Source: JAJCYL01 sp040222875
GTDB lineage: Bacteria; Bacteroidota; Bacteroidia; Cytophagales; Cyclobacteriaceae
Reading direction: 5' to 3'
Assembly (NCBI GenBank): GCA_040222875.1
Contig: JAVKCG010000028.1
Location: 62,001-126,000, forward strand
DNA length: 64,000 bases
Numbering within the stretch: position 1 is the first letter of the stretch; each line of letters starts with the position of its first letter. A program made the position numbers and the translations under genes. The notes beneath the pieces are model-generated. The model did not search any database, was not told the DNA's origin, and saw only the letters and a list, made by a program, of their open reading frames with translations. Positions 18,598-26,443 of the stretch are shown one piece after another.

Positions 18598-19674
18598 TCA
18601 ATCAGCAAATAGATCAACTATTCGGTCCGGTAGATTGCCATAGCTGACATCGGATGAATTTGATAGGATGACGATCACAATGTCCTCCTCGGGATAAATC
18701 CGCATGACAGAAATGCCCCCTACGGAACCGCCAGTATGACCGTACCAGTTGCGGTCATTTTCGTCTTTACCAAGTCTGAAACCCATGCCGTAGTTGGTTG
18801 GTTTTCCGTCTGATGTTTTTTGGGATGTAATAAATTCTTTGAGAGTTTCATCTTGAAGAACACCTCCCTTTTTATGGGCGAGAGCAAATTTTACAACATC
18901 GATTGCGTTTGATAAAAAACCACCCCCCGCCCATTTGTAACTATTGTCAACATAAGGAGCATTGACAATTTTTCCATCTTCATTCCGCTCATAAAAGCGT
19001 GTTTTATCACTGATTAGGCTGTCTGTAAAATCTGGGACAGTATTTTTTAAATTGAGTTTGTCGAAAACCATGTCATCTATTAAAGACAGAAAATCCTGTT
19101 TGGCCGATTCTTCCATAATCGCACTAATCAAATTCCAGGCATGGCTTGAATACCGATACTTTGTGCCAGGTTGATGCAGCAACGAATCGTTTTCAAAAAG
19201 TACTAACCCTTCCTTTACCGAATTATACCTGTCCCTAATTAAAAACTCATTCCCTTTATAATGACGAACTCCACCTAAATGCCCTGCAAGTTGCCTGGTG
19301 GTAAAGGGCCACCTTTTTCTTGGGAATTCAGGGTAAATTGTCTGGATTTCATCATCTAAATCAATTTTGCCCTGCTCATAAAGTTGAGCCAATGCAGAAG
19401 CTGTCAATGTCTTGGAAATACTGCCAATACGAAATTTGGTTTTGGTGGTAACTGCGATGTTGTTCTCCAAATCCGCATGACCAAAACCTGCAGCCCAGAT
19501 AATTGAATCTCCTTTTGAAACTGCTATGGATATACCGGGAATTTTTTGTTCATCCATCAAATCTTCAATCCATTTGGAGGCTACCGTAACCTTGGTATCG
19601 CTTTGTTCTCCCGGAGAGGTGCAGTTAACCAAGAAGAACAACCAAATGATATTAATGAAATAAAATAGTCGCAT
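18598..19674 (-). CDS. Serine beta-lactamase-like hydrolase, lipoprotein
   Basis: Class C beta-lactamase / D-alanyl-D-alanine carboxypeptidase fold (PF00144). ATG 19674 gives a short signal peptide ending in a lipobox (FLVNC-T), so it is probably lipid-anchored. The active site is visible as SISK (S-x-x-K) in RIGSISKTLTASAL, with a Tyr in KYRYSSHAWN in place of the usual YxN, and a late HTGGSVGG loop replacing KTG. It is more likely a peptidase or esterase than an antibiotic-resistance enzyme. The gene ends 3 bp from the convergent permease gene. Confidence 0.88.
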   Translation of the reverse strand: MRLFYFINIIWLFFLVNCTSPGEQSDTKVTVASKWIEDLMDEQKIPGISIAVSKGDSIIWAAGFGHADLENNIAVTTKTKFRIGSISKTLTASALAQLYEQGKIDLDDEIQTIYPEFPRKRWPFTTRQLAGHLGGVRHYKGNEFLIRDRYNSVKEGLVLFENDSLLHQPGTKYRYSSHAWNLISAIMEESAKQDFLSLIDDMVFDKLNLKNTVPDFTDSLISDKTRFYERNEDGKIVNAPYVDNSYKWAGGGFLSNAIDVVKFALAHKKGGVLQDETLKEFITSQKTSDGKPTNYGMGFRLGKDENDRNWYGHTGGSVGGISVMRIYPEEDIVIVILSNSSDVSYGNLPDRIVDLFAD

Positions 19675-19716
19675 GTCTGGAGCTTTTTCAATTGATTTGT
19701 CCTCACAAATTGAAAC

Positions 19717-20436
19717 ATGTCCGTGACAATTCAAAAACTCAGCATTGTAATTCCGCTCTATAATGAAGAAGCGACCATTATTGCTTTACTCGAGAAGGTT
19801 AGCCGGATTAACCTAATAGAAAATATTTCGAAAGAGGTGATAATTGTTAATGATTGCTCCACAGACAACTCCGGGTCACAGGTTAACCAATTCATTGATC
19901 GTAACACCGGGCTGGATATTAAAATCTGTGAGCACCTTGCCAATCAGGGTAAAGGCGCCGCAATTCACACAGGCATCAAACATGCAACAGGTGATTATCT
20001 TATAATCCAGGATGCCGATTTAGAGTATGACCCTGAGGAGTACAATACTCTATTAAAGCCAGTTATTTCCGGTTTTGCCGATGTCGTTTATGGATCACGA
20101 TTTATGGGCAGTAACCCACACCGAATTTTGTTTTTCTGGCATTCACGTGGGAACAAGTTTCTTACGTTTCTTTCTAATATGTTCAACAACTTAAACTTAA
20201 CCGACATGGAAACATGTTATAAGTTGTTTGACACCCGAATGATCCAGTCTCTTGATTTAAAAGAAAAGAGGTTTGGATTTGAACCGGAGGTAACTGCAAA
20301 AATTGCAAGGCTACCTAAAGTGCGCATTTACGAAGTTGGTATTTCCTACTATGGCCGTACATATTCGGAAGGCAAAAAGATTGGTTGGAGAGATGGTTTC
20401 AGGGCTATTTGGTGCATTTTGAAATATGGGTTTTAA
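19717..20436 (+). CDS. Glycosyltransferase family 2 (polyprenyl-phosphate sugar transferase-like)
   Basis: GT-A fold enzyme of 239 residues. It has LSIVIPLYNEEATI at the N-terminus, VNDCSTDNS, the metal-binding QDADLEYDP (D-x-D) and DMETCYKLF, the last being typical of the dolichyl/undecaprenyl-phosphate mannose/glucose synthase subgroup. There are no transmembrane helices, so it resembles the catalytic DPM1 form. It probably transfers a sugar from a nucleotide to a polyprenyl phosphate (inferred). It is divergent from the serine hydrolase gene, with 42 bp between starts. Confidence 0.87.
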   Translation: MSVTIQKLSIVIPLYNEEATIIALLEKVSRINLIENISKEVIIVNDCSTDNSGSQVNQFIDRNTGLDIKICEHLANQGKGAAIHTGIKHATGDYLIIQDADLEYDPEEYNTLLKPVISGFADVVYGSRFMGSNPHRILFFWHSRGNKFLTFLSNMFNNLNLTDMETCYKLFDTRMIQSLDLKEKRFGFEPEVTAKIARLPKVRIYEVGISYYGRTYSEGKKIGWRDGFRAIWCILKYGF

Positions 20437-20477
20437 CTCATAAATCTGGTATAAACTGATCAGACGCTTTATTTAAT

Positions 20478-21131
20478 CTAAACATGCAATCCACATTCAC
20501 TCTTAGCAGTATTCATCCATCTTCCGGTTCTGCCAGTACCTTTTTTAGTACAGTGAGTACAACCAATTGAGTCGTAGCCTTCATCCACCAACGGATGAAT
20601 TGGTAAATCGTAAAGTTGGATATAAAGTGCAGTTTCTTCCTGGGTCATATCCAGTAATGGATGAAACTTGATTATATCCCTGGTTCTTTCAAAAAGTGGA
20701 AGATTTGCCCTGTTGGCATTTTGAAAACGTAGTAATCCAGATATCCAGATGTGGTAATCTTTCTTCACCCGATCAACCGGATCAACCTTATTGATAAAGC
20801 AGCAGAGATTTTGGTTTTGTAGGTAGGTGAAATTTTCAGCGGTGAACTTGTGCCGATTAGATGTCGCCTTTAAATCCACAACGTTCAAGTTCAGTCTTTC
20901 AACCAACTCATTTTTAAAGGCCAGGGTCTTTTCAAAATGATAACCAGTATCAATAAAGTGAACTGGTTGTTGAGGCCTTACCTGGCTGATCATGTGTAAT
21001 AAAATAACCGAAGTACTTCCAAAGCTGGATGTAAAGAGAATCTTATCTTCAGGATAGTGCTTATAGAGTTCAGCTAAACGCTCCCTGGGTGAGAGCTTTT
21101 CATAATGTTCGTTTAAATGATCCAGGTTCAT
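20478..21131 (-). CDS. cysH: Phosphoadenylyl-/adenylyl-sulfate reductase
   Basis: Reduces activated sulfate (APS or PAPS) to sulfite. The 217-residue sequence has the N-type ATP-pyrophosphatase-like core (FTSSFGSTSVI, DTGYHF). It carries four cysteines of an iron-sulfur cluster (C110-C111 and C191-x-x-C194) and the catalytic C213 in the C-terminal ECGLH. The cluster cysteines suggest it can use APS, as known for the plant-type/Bacillus group. It is the last gene of the sulfite-reduction operon and overlaps the preceding siroheme gene by 4 bp. No ATP sulfurylase genes lie in this window. Confidence 0.93.
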   Translation of the reverse strand: MNLDHLNEHYEKLSPRERLAELYKHYPEDKILFTSSFGSTSVILLHMISQVRPQQPVHFIDTGYHFEKTLAFKNELVERLNLNVVDLKATSNRHKFTAENFTYLQNQNLCCFINKVDPVDRVKKDYHIWISGLLRFQNANRANLPLFERTRDIIKFHPLLDMTQEETALYIQLYDLPIHPLVDEGYDSIGCTHCTKKGTGRTGRWMNTAKSECGLHV

Positions 21132-21826
21132 TGAATAGTAATTTTTGTTGGAACATAAACATCCACCCGATTCGATCTGTCGTCCCGATATTTATCGGGA
21201 TCATCGACCCCCTTCAAAGGGGGATTTTTATAATTTAAAAACTCCGCTGTTATCTCGTTCAGCCGATTCACCTTGTATTCAAAATCGCCCTGAAGCGAAT
21301 CCCGAACTGCCTTTAAATTATTCAGCAATTCATCCATTTCTTCTGGCAGCACCTCTTCGAAAAGTTGCCTTAACCGCTTCGAAACCGTCGGGGATTTTCC
21401 ATTCGTTGAAATGCCCAACTTTAGATTGCCCTTTTTCACAGTTGACCCCAAATAGAAGTCGCAAAGGTCTGGGGTATCGGCCACATTCGTAATGATGCCG
21501 CGGGCTTTAGTTTGCTTCCTGATCTCAAAATTGGTTTCCCTGTTTGCAGTTGCCAAAACAGCCAGGTCAATCCCATCCAAATCCTGAACCTCAAAGTTTC
21601 TTTCAATCAAAAGGACATTCGGAAACTGCTGTGCCAACACCCTAATTTCATCCCTAATTTCTGGGGCCACCAACTTGATATTAGCCAGTGGGTCGTTCTT
21701 AAGGATGCCGGTAATTTTTTCCAATCCAACTGCACCACCGCCTACAATCAAAGTTTCAATCTGATCCATTTTGAGGAAAATAGGAAAAAGCCGGTTGCCG
21801 GAGATATCACTTTTGATCAAAGTCAT
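21128..21826 (-). CDS. Precorrin-2 dehydrogenase / sirohydrochlorin ferrochelatase (Met8/CysG-N type)
   Basis: Oxidises precorrin-2 to sirohydrochlorin and inserts iron, finishing siroheme for the neighbouring sulfite reductase. It shows LFPIFLKMDQIETLIVGGGAVGLEKI (NAD-binding Rossmann), the NVADTPDLCDFYLGS block with a catalytic Asp, and TNGKSPTVSKRLR. The overlap with cobA is 4 bp, and with cysH 4 bp. Near the C-terminus, codons at about 21180-21230 come from two short palindromic repeats (see 21183-21223), which add a tail of about 20 residues before VDVYVPTKI. Confidence 0.9.
   Translation of the reverse strand: MTLIKSDISGNRLFPIFLKMDQIETLIVGGGAVGLEKITGILKNDPLANIKLVAPEIRDEIRVLAQQFPNVLLIERNFEVQDLDGIDLAVLATANRETNFEIRKQTKARGIITNVADTPDLCDFYLGSTVKKGNLKLGISTNGKSPTVSKRLRQLFEEVLPEEMDELLNNLKAVRDSLQGDFEYKVNRLNEITAEFLNYKNPPLKGVDDPDKYRDDRSNRVDVYVPTKITIQ
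21183..21223. repeat. Dispersed palindromic repeats embedded in the siroheme gene
   Basis: Two adjacent hairpins: TCCCGATA-TT-TATCGGGA (21183-21200) and CCCCCTTCAAAGGGGG (21208-21223). Both resemble small palindromes that I recall as common in intergenic DNA of many Bacteroidota. Here they are translated in frame near the 3' end of the siroheme dehydrogenase gene without a stop. A related CCCGA...TCGGG palindrome is at 26764-26780. Confidence 0.7.
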
Positions 21827-22575
21827 GCGGCGTATTTTTCAGTGATTACTTTTACCTTTTCATAGAACGCCGGATGCGTCCCAACGGCATCACCAATAAT
21901 GATAATCCCCGGTGCTTCAATGGCAGCTTTTTTTGAAACGATATTTTCAACAGTTCCAAAAACCGCTTTCCCATCTTCCAGGGATCCTTTTGATACAATC
22001 GCAATTGGTGTTTCACCTTTTCCAAAAGATCGGAAAATCGTGGAAATCTGATCCAGCTTCCTTAATCCCATCAGAATAACTACTGTGGCAGAGGACTGAG
22101 CTGCCAGTTGAATATCTTTTGACAAATCTCCATTTGACGTGGTACCTGTAACCACCCAGAAGCTTTCATTAATGCCCCTGACTGTCAAGGGGATGCCATA
22201 ATATCCTGGCAGGTTTACACTTGATATTCCAGGGATTACCTCGGTTTCAATACCGAAGGTCTCGGCGATTTCAAGCTCCTCTTTGCCTCTTGCAAAAATG
22301 AATGGGTCACCACCTTTTAATCGAACAACCGTTCTACCTGGGAGCGCATGCTCAATTATCAACTCATTGATTTCTTCCTGCTTGAAACTGTGCTTTCCCG
22401 CCCTCTTTCCCACATAAATTTTCTCGGCCCGTGGGTTTACATAATCCAACAAATCAGGGTGCACTAAAGCGTCGTACAGCACAACATCTGCTTTCTTCAA
22501 GGCCTTGATTCCCTTCAGGCTGATCAGCTCTGGATCCCCTGGGCCTGCACCTACCAATATTAATTTTCCTCCCAT
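21823..22575 (-). CDS. cobA: Uroporphyrinogen-III C-methyltransferase
   Basis: SAM-dependent double methylation of uroporphyrinogen III to precorrin-2, the first siroheme-specific step. It has LVGAGPGDPELISLKG (residues 4-19), VLYDALVHPDLL, the RLKGGDPFIFARG signature and VIPGISSVNLPGYYGIPLTVRG, all SUMT-specific. Its 250 residues are the stand-alone SUMT length without a CysG N-domain, which is supplied by the next gene. It is 2 bp from the sulfite reductase gene. Confidence 0.95.
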   Translation of the reverse strand: MGGKLILVGAGPGDPELISLKGIKALKKADVVLYDALVHPDLLDYVNPRAEKIYVGKRAGKHSFKQEEINELIIEHALPGRTVVRLKGGDPFIFARGKEELEIAETFGIETEVIPGISSVNLPGYYGIPLTVRGINESFWVVTGTTSNGDLSKDIQLAAQSSATVVILMGLRKLDQISTIFRSFGKGETPIAIVSKGSLEDGKAVFGTVENIVSKKAAIEAPGIIIIGDAVGTHPAFYEKVKVITEKYAA

Positions 22576-22577
22576 GA

Positions 22578-24734
22578 TTAAGCCCTGTAAAAGTTGTCTA
22601 CCAATTTATTTTCGAGGTCAGCATTTTTCTCTACTTGTATAGAGCGCACCACATGAAGCTGCCTGATGAAACTTTCGGCCTCAGTAAGGTATGATTTCGC
22701 AAAAGCCTCCGTTGGTTCGTTGTTATTCATCTGCAAAACCAGCGTTTCGAAATCCTGATTGAGCTTAAACTCACCAGTTTGGTAATATTGCTCATTAAAA
22801 TCGCTAATGATTTTTTGGTGTGTATTGCAAGCGATGTCTTTGTTTAGAAGCAGCGCCTTTGCACCTATAACCAATGTGCTGTAGGCATTGTATATCGCAT
22901 CTGCGAATTTGCTTTGTTCGAAGGCCTCATTAGCAAAAGCCAACCGCTCTTCAGCATCGCCAACTATGGTGCCAACCATATCATAAGACACCCCGGCACA
23001 CTCACCCACGCCAATCTCAGGCACAAACTTGTCGCTATGCCCCCAATCAATGTAATCAGTGGGACTAAGGGTTGAAAGATCACCAAGAGGCTTCAACAAT
23101 TCATAGAAGTAAATCTTGCCCTGTCGCTGATAGTAATCGTTGAAATATTCAACATCAGCTCCGTTTTGCTCATAATCATTCAGAAGCACCCTGACTGCTT
23201 GAGGGATGCGCTTTGTTGGCAACTTGATCACTTTATCTGCTATGAAACCTTTACCTGATTTATCAACGCCTCCACCAATGACTACCTGCAAAGCAGGGAC
23301 GACAAAAGCACCATTTTTAATAGAGCTTCCATGAAAGCCAATGTTGGCAATCATGTGCTGGCCACAGGAGTTCATACAGCCGGAAATCTTGATCTGGATA
23401 TCAGAATCCTTGACAAGTTGTGGATATTCATTGCGGATGAGCTTTTCTAACTCAACTGCGATACCGGTGCTGTTGGTCACACCAAGATTACAGGTGTCGG
23501 TGCCGGGGCAGGCGGTAATATCAGCCGTTGATCCAAATCCGGTTTCGGCAAGACCAAGAGCGTCAAGATTTTCAAATAGATAAGGCAGAACCTCTTTTCT
23601 TGCAAATTTTAAAAGCAAGCCCTGATTCACCGTTACCCGAATATCATCGGCGACAAAACCATCAATTGCTTTTACAAGTGCCCTTGCTGTATCTGATTTG
23701 ATGTTGCCCAGTTCCAATTTGACATTAACGCCGTAATAGCTTTTTTGCTTTTGTTCAAAAACATTTGTTTCAAGCCATTCCTGATATTTAGTTTCGTCAG
23801 AGATTTTGACTGAAGGGATTTCCTTCAAATCAGGTGCCTTGGTTTCAGGGATAATGCCCAGGTCAATAGGATATTTCTTGTTCCGCAATCCAACCCTTTC
23901 GTCATTTACAAGGTCAAGAAATTTCTCAATCCCTAAGCCACGCTTTTCTTCTATCAGGTATTTCATCCTGGCCTTATGCCGCTTTTCCCTTTCGCCGTAG
24001 CGATCAAATACACGCAGTGAAGCCTCCATAAAAGGGATCAGTTCATCCTCTGGAAGAAATTCAAAAGCGGTGGTGGCCACCATTGACTGTGCGCCAAGGC
24101 CACCACCTAGAACAACCTTAAATCCTCGCTTTTGAATGCCATCCACTTCTTTAATCCTGGGAATCAGGCCAAAGTCGTGGATGTATGTAAATGCAGAGTC
24201 TTTTTCGCTTGAAGAAAATGCAGGCTTGATTTTACGGCCCATTTCCTGGCAAACCGGATGACGCAGAAAATATTGAAATGCTGCTTCAGCATACGGTGAT
24301 ACATCAAACGGCTCATCTGGATCGATTCCAGCTTTAGCTGATGCAGTTATGTTCCTGACCGTATTGCCGCATGACTCCCTGAGCGTGATGCCGACTTCTT
24401 CCAGCTTCTCCCAAACCTGCGGTGAATCATCCAGTGGCACATGGTGCAACTGGATATTCTGCCTTGTTGTGGCATGCAGGTTGCCATTTGTGAATTGATC
24501 GGAAATATCGGCGATCCTGATAAGCTGTTTACCTGTGACTTTGCCATAAGGGATTTTTATACGGATCATCTGGACCCCTGCCTGGCGTTGACCATAAACT
24601 CCTCTGGTTAATCTGAAGGCCTTGAACCGCTCTTCAGGGATTTCACCAGAGTAAAATCTATCGATTTTTGACTCCAGCTCTTTGATGTCTTTTTCAGCCT
24701 GTGGTGAAATCTTGTCTTTCAATGCAACACTCAT
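22578..24734 (-). CDS. Ferredoxin-type sulfite/nitrite reductase fused to a C-terminal HEPN-like domain
   Basis: Six-electron reduction of sulfite to sulfide (nitrite is the alternative substrate). Residues 1-570 (approx.) form the duplicated NirA/CysI fold. The siroheme/4Fe-4S cysteines are visible in TACPGTDTCNLG and SGCMNSCGQH (a CxxxxxC...CxxxC pattern). A parasitic MIRIKIPYGKVTG and ARKEVLPY halves follow family layout. Residues from about 575 on are an extra helical domain (FANEAFEQSKFADAIYNAYSTLVIGAKALLL) resembling HEPN. ATG 24734 is preferred to the TTG two codons upstream. The siroheme genes and cysH follow, and an attenuator-like leader precedes it (24758-24942), so sulfite is the likely substrate. 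Confidence 0.9.
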   Translation of the reverse strand: MSVALKDKISPQAEKDIKELESKIDRFYSGEIPEERFKAFRLTRGVYGQRQAGVQMIRIKIPYGKVTGKQLIRIADISDQFTNGNLHATTRQNIQLHHVPLDDSPQVWEKLEEVGITLRESCGNTVRNITASAKAGIDPDEPFDVSPYAEAAFQYFLRHPVCQEMGRKIKPAFSSSEKDSAFTYIHDFGLIPRIKEVDGIQKRGFKVVLGGGLGAQSMVATTAFEFLPEDELIPFMEASLRVFDRYGEREKRHKARMKYLIEEKRGLGIEKFLDLVNDERVGLRNKKYPIDLGIIPETKAPDLKEIPSVKISDETKYQEWLETNVFEQKQKSYYGVNVKLELGNIKSDTARALVKAIDGFVADDIRVTVNQGLLLKFARKEVLPYLFENLDALGLAETGFGSTADITACPGTDTCNLGVTNSTGIAVELEKLIRNEYPQLVKDSDIQIKISGCMNSCGQHMIANIGFHGSSIKNGAFVVPALQVVIGGGVDKSGKGFIADKVIKLPTKRIPQAVRVLLNDYEQNGADVEYFNDYYQRQGKIYFYELLKPLGDLSTLSPTDYIDWGHSDKFVPEIGVGECAGVSYDMVGTIVGDAEERLAFANEAFEQSKFADAIYNAYSTLVIGAKALLLNKDIACNTHQKIISDFNEQYYQTGEFKLNQDFETLVLQMNNNEPTEAFAKSYLTEAESFIRQLHVVRSIQVEKNADLENKLVDNFYRA

Positions 24735-24757
24735 TTTCAATCGTTTATAGTGTACAG

Positions 24758-24794
24758 AATAAAAAAAGCCCCTGCAGGTTTCCCTTGCAGAGGC
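24758..24794 (-). terminator. Intrinsic terminator/attenuator in the leader of the sulfite-reduction operon
   Basis: On the minus strand, GCCTCTGCA (24794-24786) pairs over nine positions (one G-U) with TGCAGGGGC (24776-24768) across a nine-base purine-rich loop, and is followed by seven U residues (24767-24761). It stands 23 bp upstream of the sulfite reductase ATG and 22 bp after the leader ORF stop. It therefore terminates transcription before the structural genes rather than after a gene. Confidence 0.9.
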
Positions 24795-24835
24795 TTCAGA
24801 TTTATCTTTTGGTTATCTAATTAAATCTCATCTCT
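24789..24835 (-). promoter_or_regulatory. Predicted antiterminator overlapping the end of the Cys/Met leader ORF
   Basis: Minus-strand AGATTTA (24828-24822) pairs perfectly with TAAATCT (24804-24798). The pairing continues after small internal loops with AGAG (24835-24832) against CTCT (24792-24789). The latter bases are part of the terminator's 5' arm, so the two structures exclude each other. The 5' half of the antiterminator lies in the last codons before the leader stop (24819-24817), where a terminating ribosome would cover it. Read by eye; not energy-minimised. Confidence 0.65.
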
Positions 24836-24942
24836 AAGTTGGGTTCGCCTGTCATTTGATGACTGTCGATACAGCAACAACATGCACAACAACACATCTC
24901 TGTGTTCATCATGATCATCATTGACAGGTTATTGTTGTCCAT
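24817..24942 (-). CDS. Cys/Met-rich leader peptide (41 aa) of the sulfite-reduction operon
   Basis: A short ORF, ATG at 24942-24940 and TAG at 24819-24817, preceded by a good AAGGAAG ribosome-binding site. Of 41 residues, seven are Cys and eight are Met. Residues 8-12 are MMIMM, and residues 16-24 are Met, three Cys, Ala and four Cys. Such a run has no plausible structural role, but it is the classic sensor of charged tRNA-Cys and tRNA-Met in ribosome-mediated attenuation. It is followed by the antiterminator/terminator pair and then the sulfite reductase gene. Translation and regulation are inferred; no homologue is claimed. Confidence 0.82.
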   Translation of the reverse strand: MDNNNLSMMIMMNTEMCCCACCCCIDSHQMTGEPNLEMRFN

Positions 24943-25028
24943 TACTTCCTTAGAGTTAACCTTAATACAGCTATTTCTAAAAAAATGTTTCATCATTCAA
25001 GTATTCGTCATTCTGAAGATGTCCATTT

Positions 25029-25115
25029 CTCTGTGGTACTCTGTGCATTCTCTGAGTAACTCGGTGGAAAAAATTGTTACACAGAGTTCATTGAGGAGCA
25101 CTGAGGGTCACAGAG
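25029..25115. repeat. Inverted repeat of the CTCTGTG type directly after metZ
   Basis: Two arms of about 40 bp (25029-25068 and 25076-25115) are imperfect inverted copies; each contains CTCTGTG/CACAGAG-type words. The repeat abuts the metZ stop codon (25116-25118). Elements of this wording are, from general knowledge, dispersed in many Bacteroidota genomes. Transcribed from metZ it would fold into a long hairpin and could protect or end the metZ mRNA (inference). The stretch between it and the leader ORF (24943-25028) shows no gene. Confidence 0.7.
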
Positions 25116-26312
25116 TCACGCCTCTACCAACTTCGTTGCCCTCAAGGCCTGTTCAATATCTTCCAGAATGTCATTTACATTCTCTAATCCCACCGATACC
25201 CTTAGCATCCCAGGTTTAATTCCAACACTCAAACGTTCATCTTCGGTCAACTTTGAGTGGGTTGTCGTCGTTGGATGCGTAACAATCGTTCTCGTATCTC
25301 CCAAATTGGCTGACATCGAGATCCACTTTAAATTATCTACAAAAGCCATGGCTCTTTCCAGCCCTCCTTTTACGACAAATGTCAAAATGCCACCACCATG
25401 CGACATCTGTTTTCTGGCTAATTCAAACTGTGGATGGCTTGGAAGAAACGGATACCGCACATGTTCCAATTCAGGATGGTAATCCAATGCCTCGGCTAAT
25501 CTTAAGGCACTGTCACAATGTTTTTCCATTCGCAAAGCCAAAGTTTCCAGGCTTTTTGAAAGCACCCAGGCATTAAATGGCGACAGAGATGGTCCCGTAT
25601 GTCTACAGAAAAATCGAACCTTCTCCATTAATTCTTTATTTCCCAAAATGATCCCACCAATCGATCGCCCCTGACCATCAATGTATTTGGTGGCTGAGTG
25701 AATAATTAAATCAGCACCATACTTTGCTGGCTGTTGCACATAAGGCGTGGCAAAGCAATTATCAACAATAAGTATCAGATTATGCTTTTTCGCTAATTGT
25801 CCTAACCACTCCAAATCGATTAAATCAAGTCCTGGATTTGAAGGCGTTTCAATATAAATGACTTTGGTATTCTTGGTTATTGCCTTCTCCCAATTTTCTG
25901 GTTTATCAGCATCTACATAGGTCGTACTAATGCCCCATTTTGGAAACACCTGAGTAAATAGTTGATGTGTTGACCCGAAGATTGCCCTGCCTGACAGGAT
26001 TTCATCTCCAGACTCTAATAATGCCGCCATACTTGCAAAAACTGCCGCCATTCCTGAGGCAGTTGCAAAACCATCTTCAGCCCCCTCCAACAGGCACATC
26101 TTTTCAATAAATTCGGAAGTATTCGGATTTGAGTAACGGGTATAAATGTTACCCTCAACCTCATCATTAAACATCGCCCTGGCTTGTTCTGCATTCTCAA
26201 ACACAAAACTTGATGTCAAATACAAGGGGACCGAATGCTCATTAAAAGCGGTTCTTGGAGCCTGTGCTCTTATTGCCTTCGATTCAAAATGATTGTATCC
26301 GTTATTCTCCAT
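25116..26312 (-). CDS. metZ: O-succinylhomoserine sulfhydrylase (MetZ-type Cys/Met metabolism PLP enzyme)
   Basis: Assimilates sulfide directly into homocysteine from an activated homoserine. The 398-residue PLP enzyme has the TRYSNPN motif, GMAAVFASMAALLESGDEI, and the PLP lysine in HSATKYIDGQGR. The DGQGR form following the lysine is typical of MetZ rather than cystathionine gamma-synthase (which usually has GHSD). A SAM-I riboswitch precedes it (26432-26550), confirming a methionine-pathway role. It lies upstream of the sulfite-reduction operon on the same strand, separated by a repeat and a leader. O-acetylhomoserine as substrate is the alternative. Confidence 0.9.
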   Translation of the reverse strand: MENNGYNHFESKAIRAQAPRTAFNEHSVPLYLTSSFVFENAEQARAMFNDEVEGNIYTRYSNPNTSEFIEKMCLLEGAEDGFATASGMAAVFASMAALLESGDEILSGRAIFGSTHQLFTQVFPKWGISTTYVDADKPENWEKAITKNTKVIYIETPSNPGLDLIDLEWLGQLAKKHNLILIVDNCFATPYVQQPAKYGADLIIHSATKYIDGQGRSIGGIILGNKELMEKVRFFCRHTGPSLSPFNAWVLSKSLETLALRMEKHCDSALRLAEALDYHPELEHVRYPFLPSHPQFELARKQMSHGGGILTFVVKGGLERAMAFVDNLKWISMSANLGDTRTIVTHPTTTTHSKLTEDERLSVGIKPGMLRVSVGLENVNDILEDIEQALRATKLVEA

Positions 26313-26414
26313 TGCTCTAAATTTTGGACATTAAACCAATTTCTTTGTCCTATTTAATTCCCACACAAAACCAACAGCAAAGTTGATCATGCATCATCGG
26401 GTCAATCTTGTTTC

Positions 26415-26443
26415 TATAAATGGATTGTCTCAATCAATTTATA
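26415..26443 (-). promoter_or_regulatory. Hairpin competing with riboswitch P1 (expression platform)
   Basis: Minus-strand TATAAATTGATTG (26443-26431) can pair with CAATCCATTTATA (26427-26415) across a three-base loop, 12 of 13 positions. The first arm is the 3' strand of the riboswitch P1 helix, so this hairpin and the SAM-bound form exclude each other. No long U-tract follows directly. The mechanism (termination farther down or translation control) is open. Confidence 0.6.

Noticed and set aside
18598..19674. Serine hydrolase as an antibiotic-resistance beta-lactamase
   Set aside because: It lacks the canonical YxN and KTG motifs (YSS and HTG are found), and the family is dominated by peptidases and esterases.
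24768..24794. Terminator read as the end of the metZ transcript
   Set aside because: It lies 350 bp past the metZ stop, after a separate leader ORF, and directly before the sulfite reductase start, so an attenuator fits better than a simple gene terminator.
24902..25219. 105-codon plus-strand ORF opposite the Cys/Met leader and metZ end
   Set aside because: It is antisense to the leader, includes the inverted repeat, and ends inside metZ in another frame.
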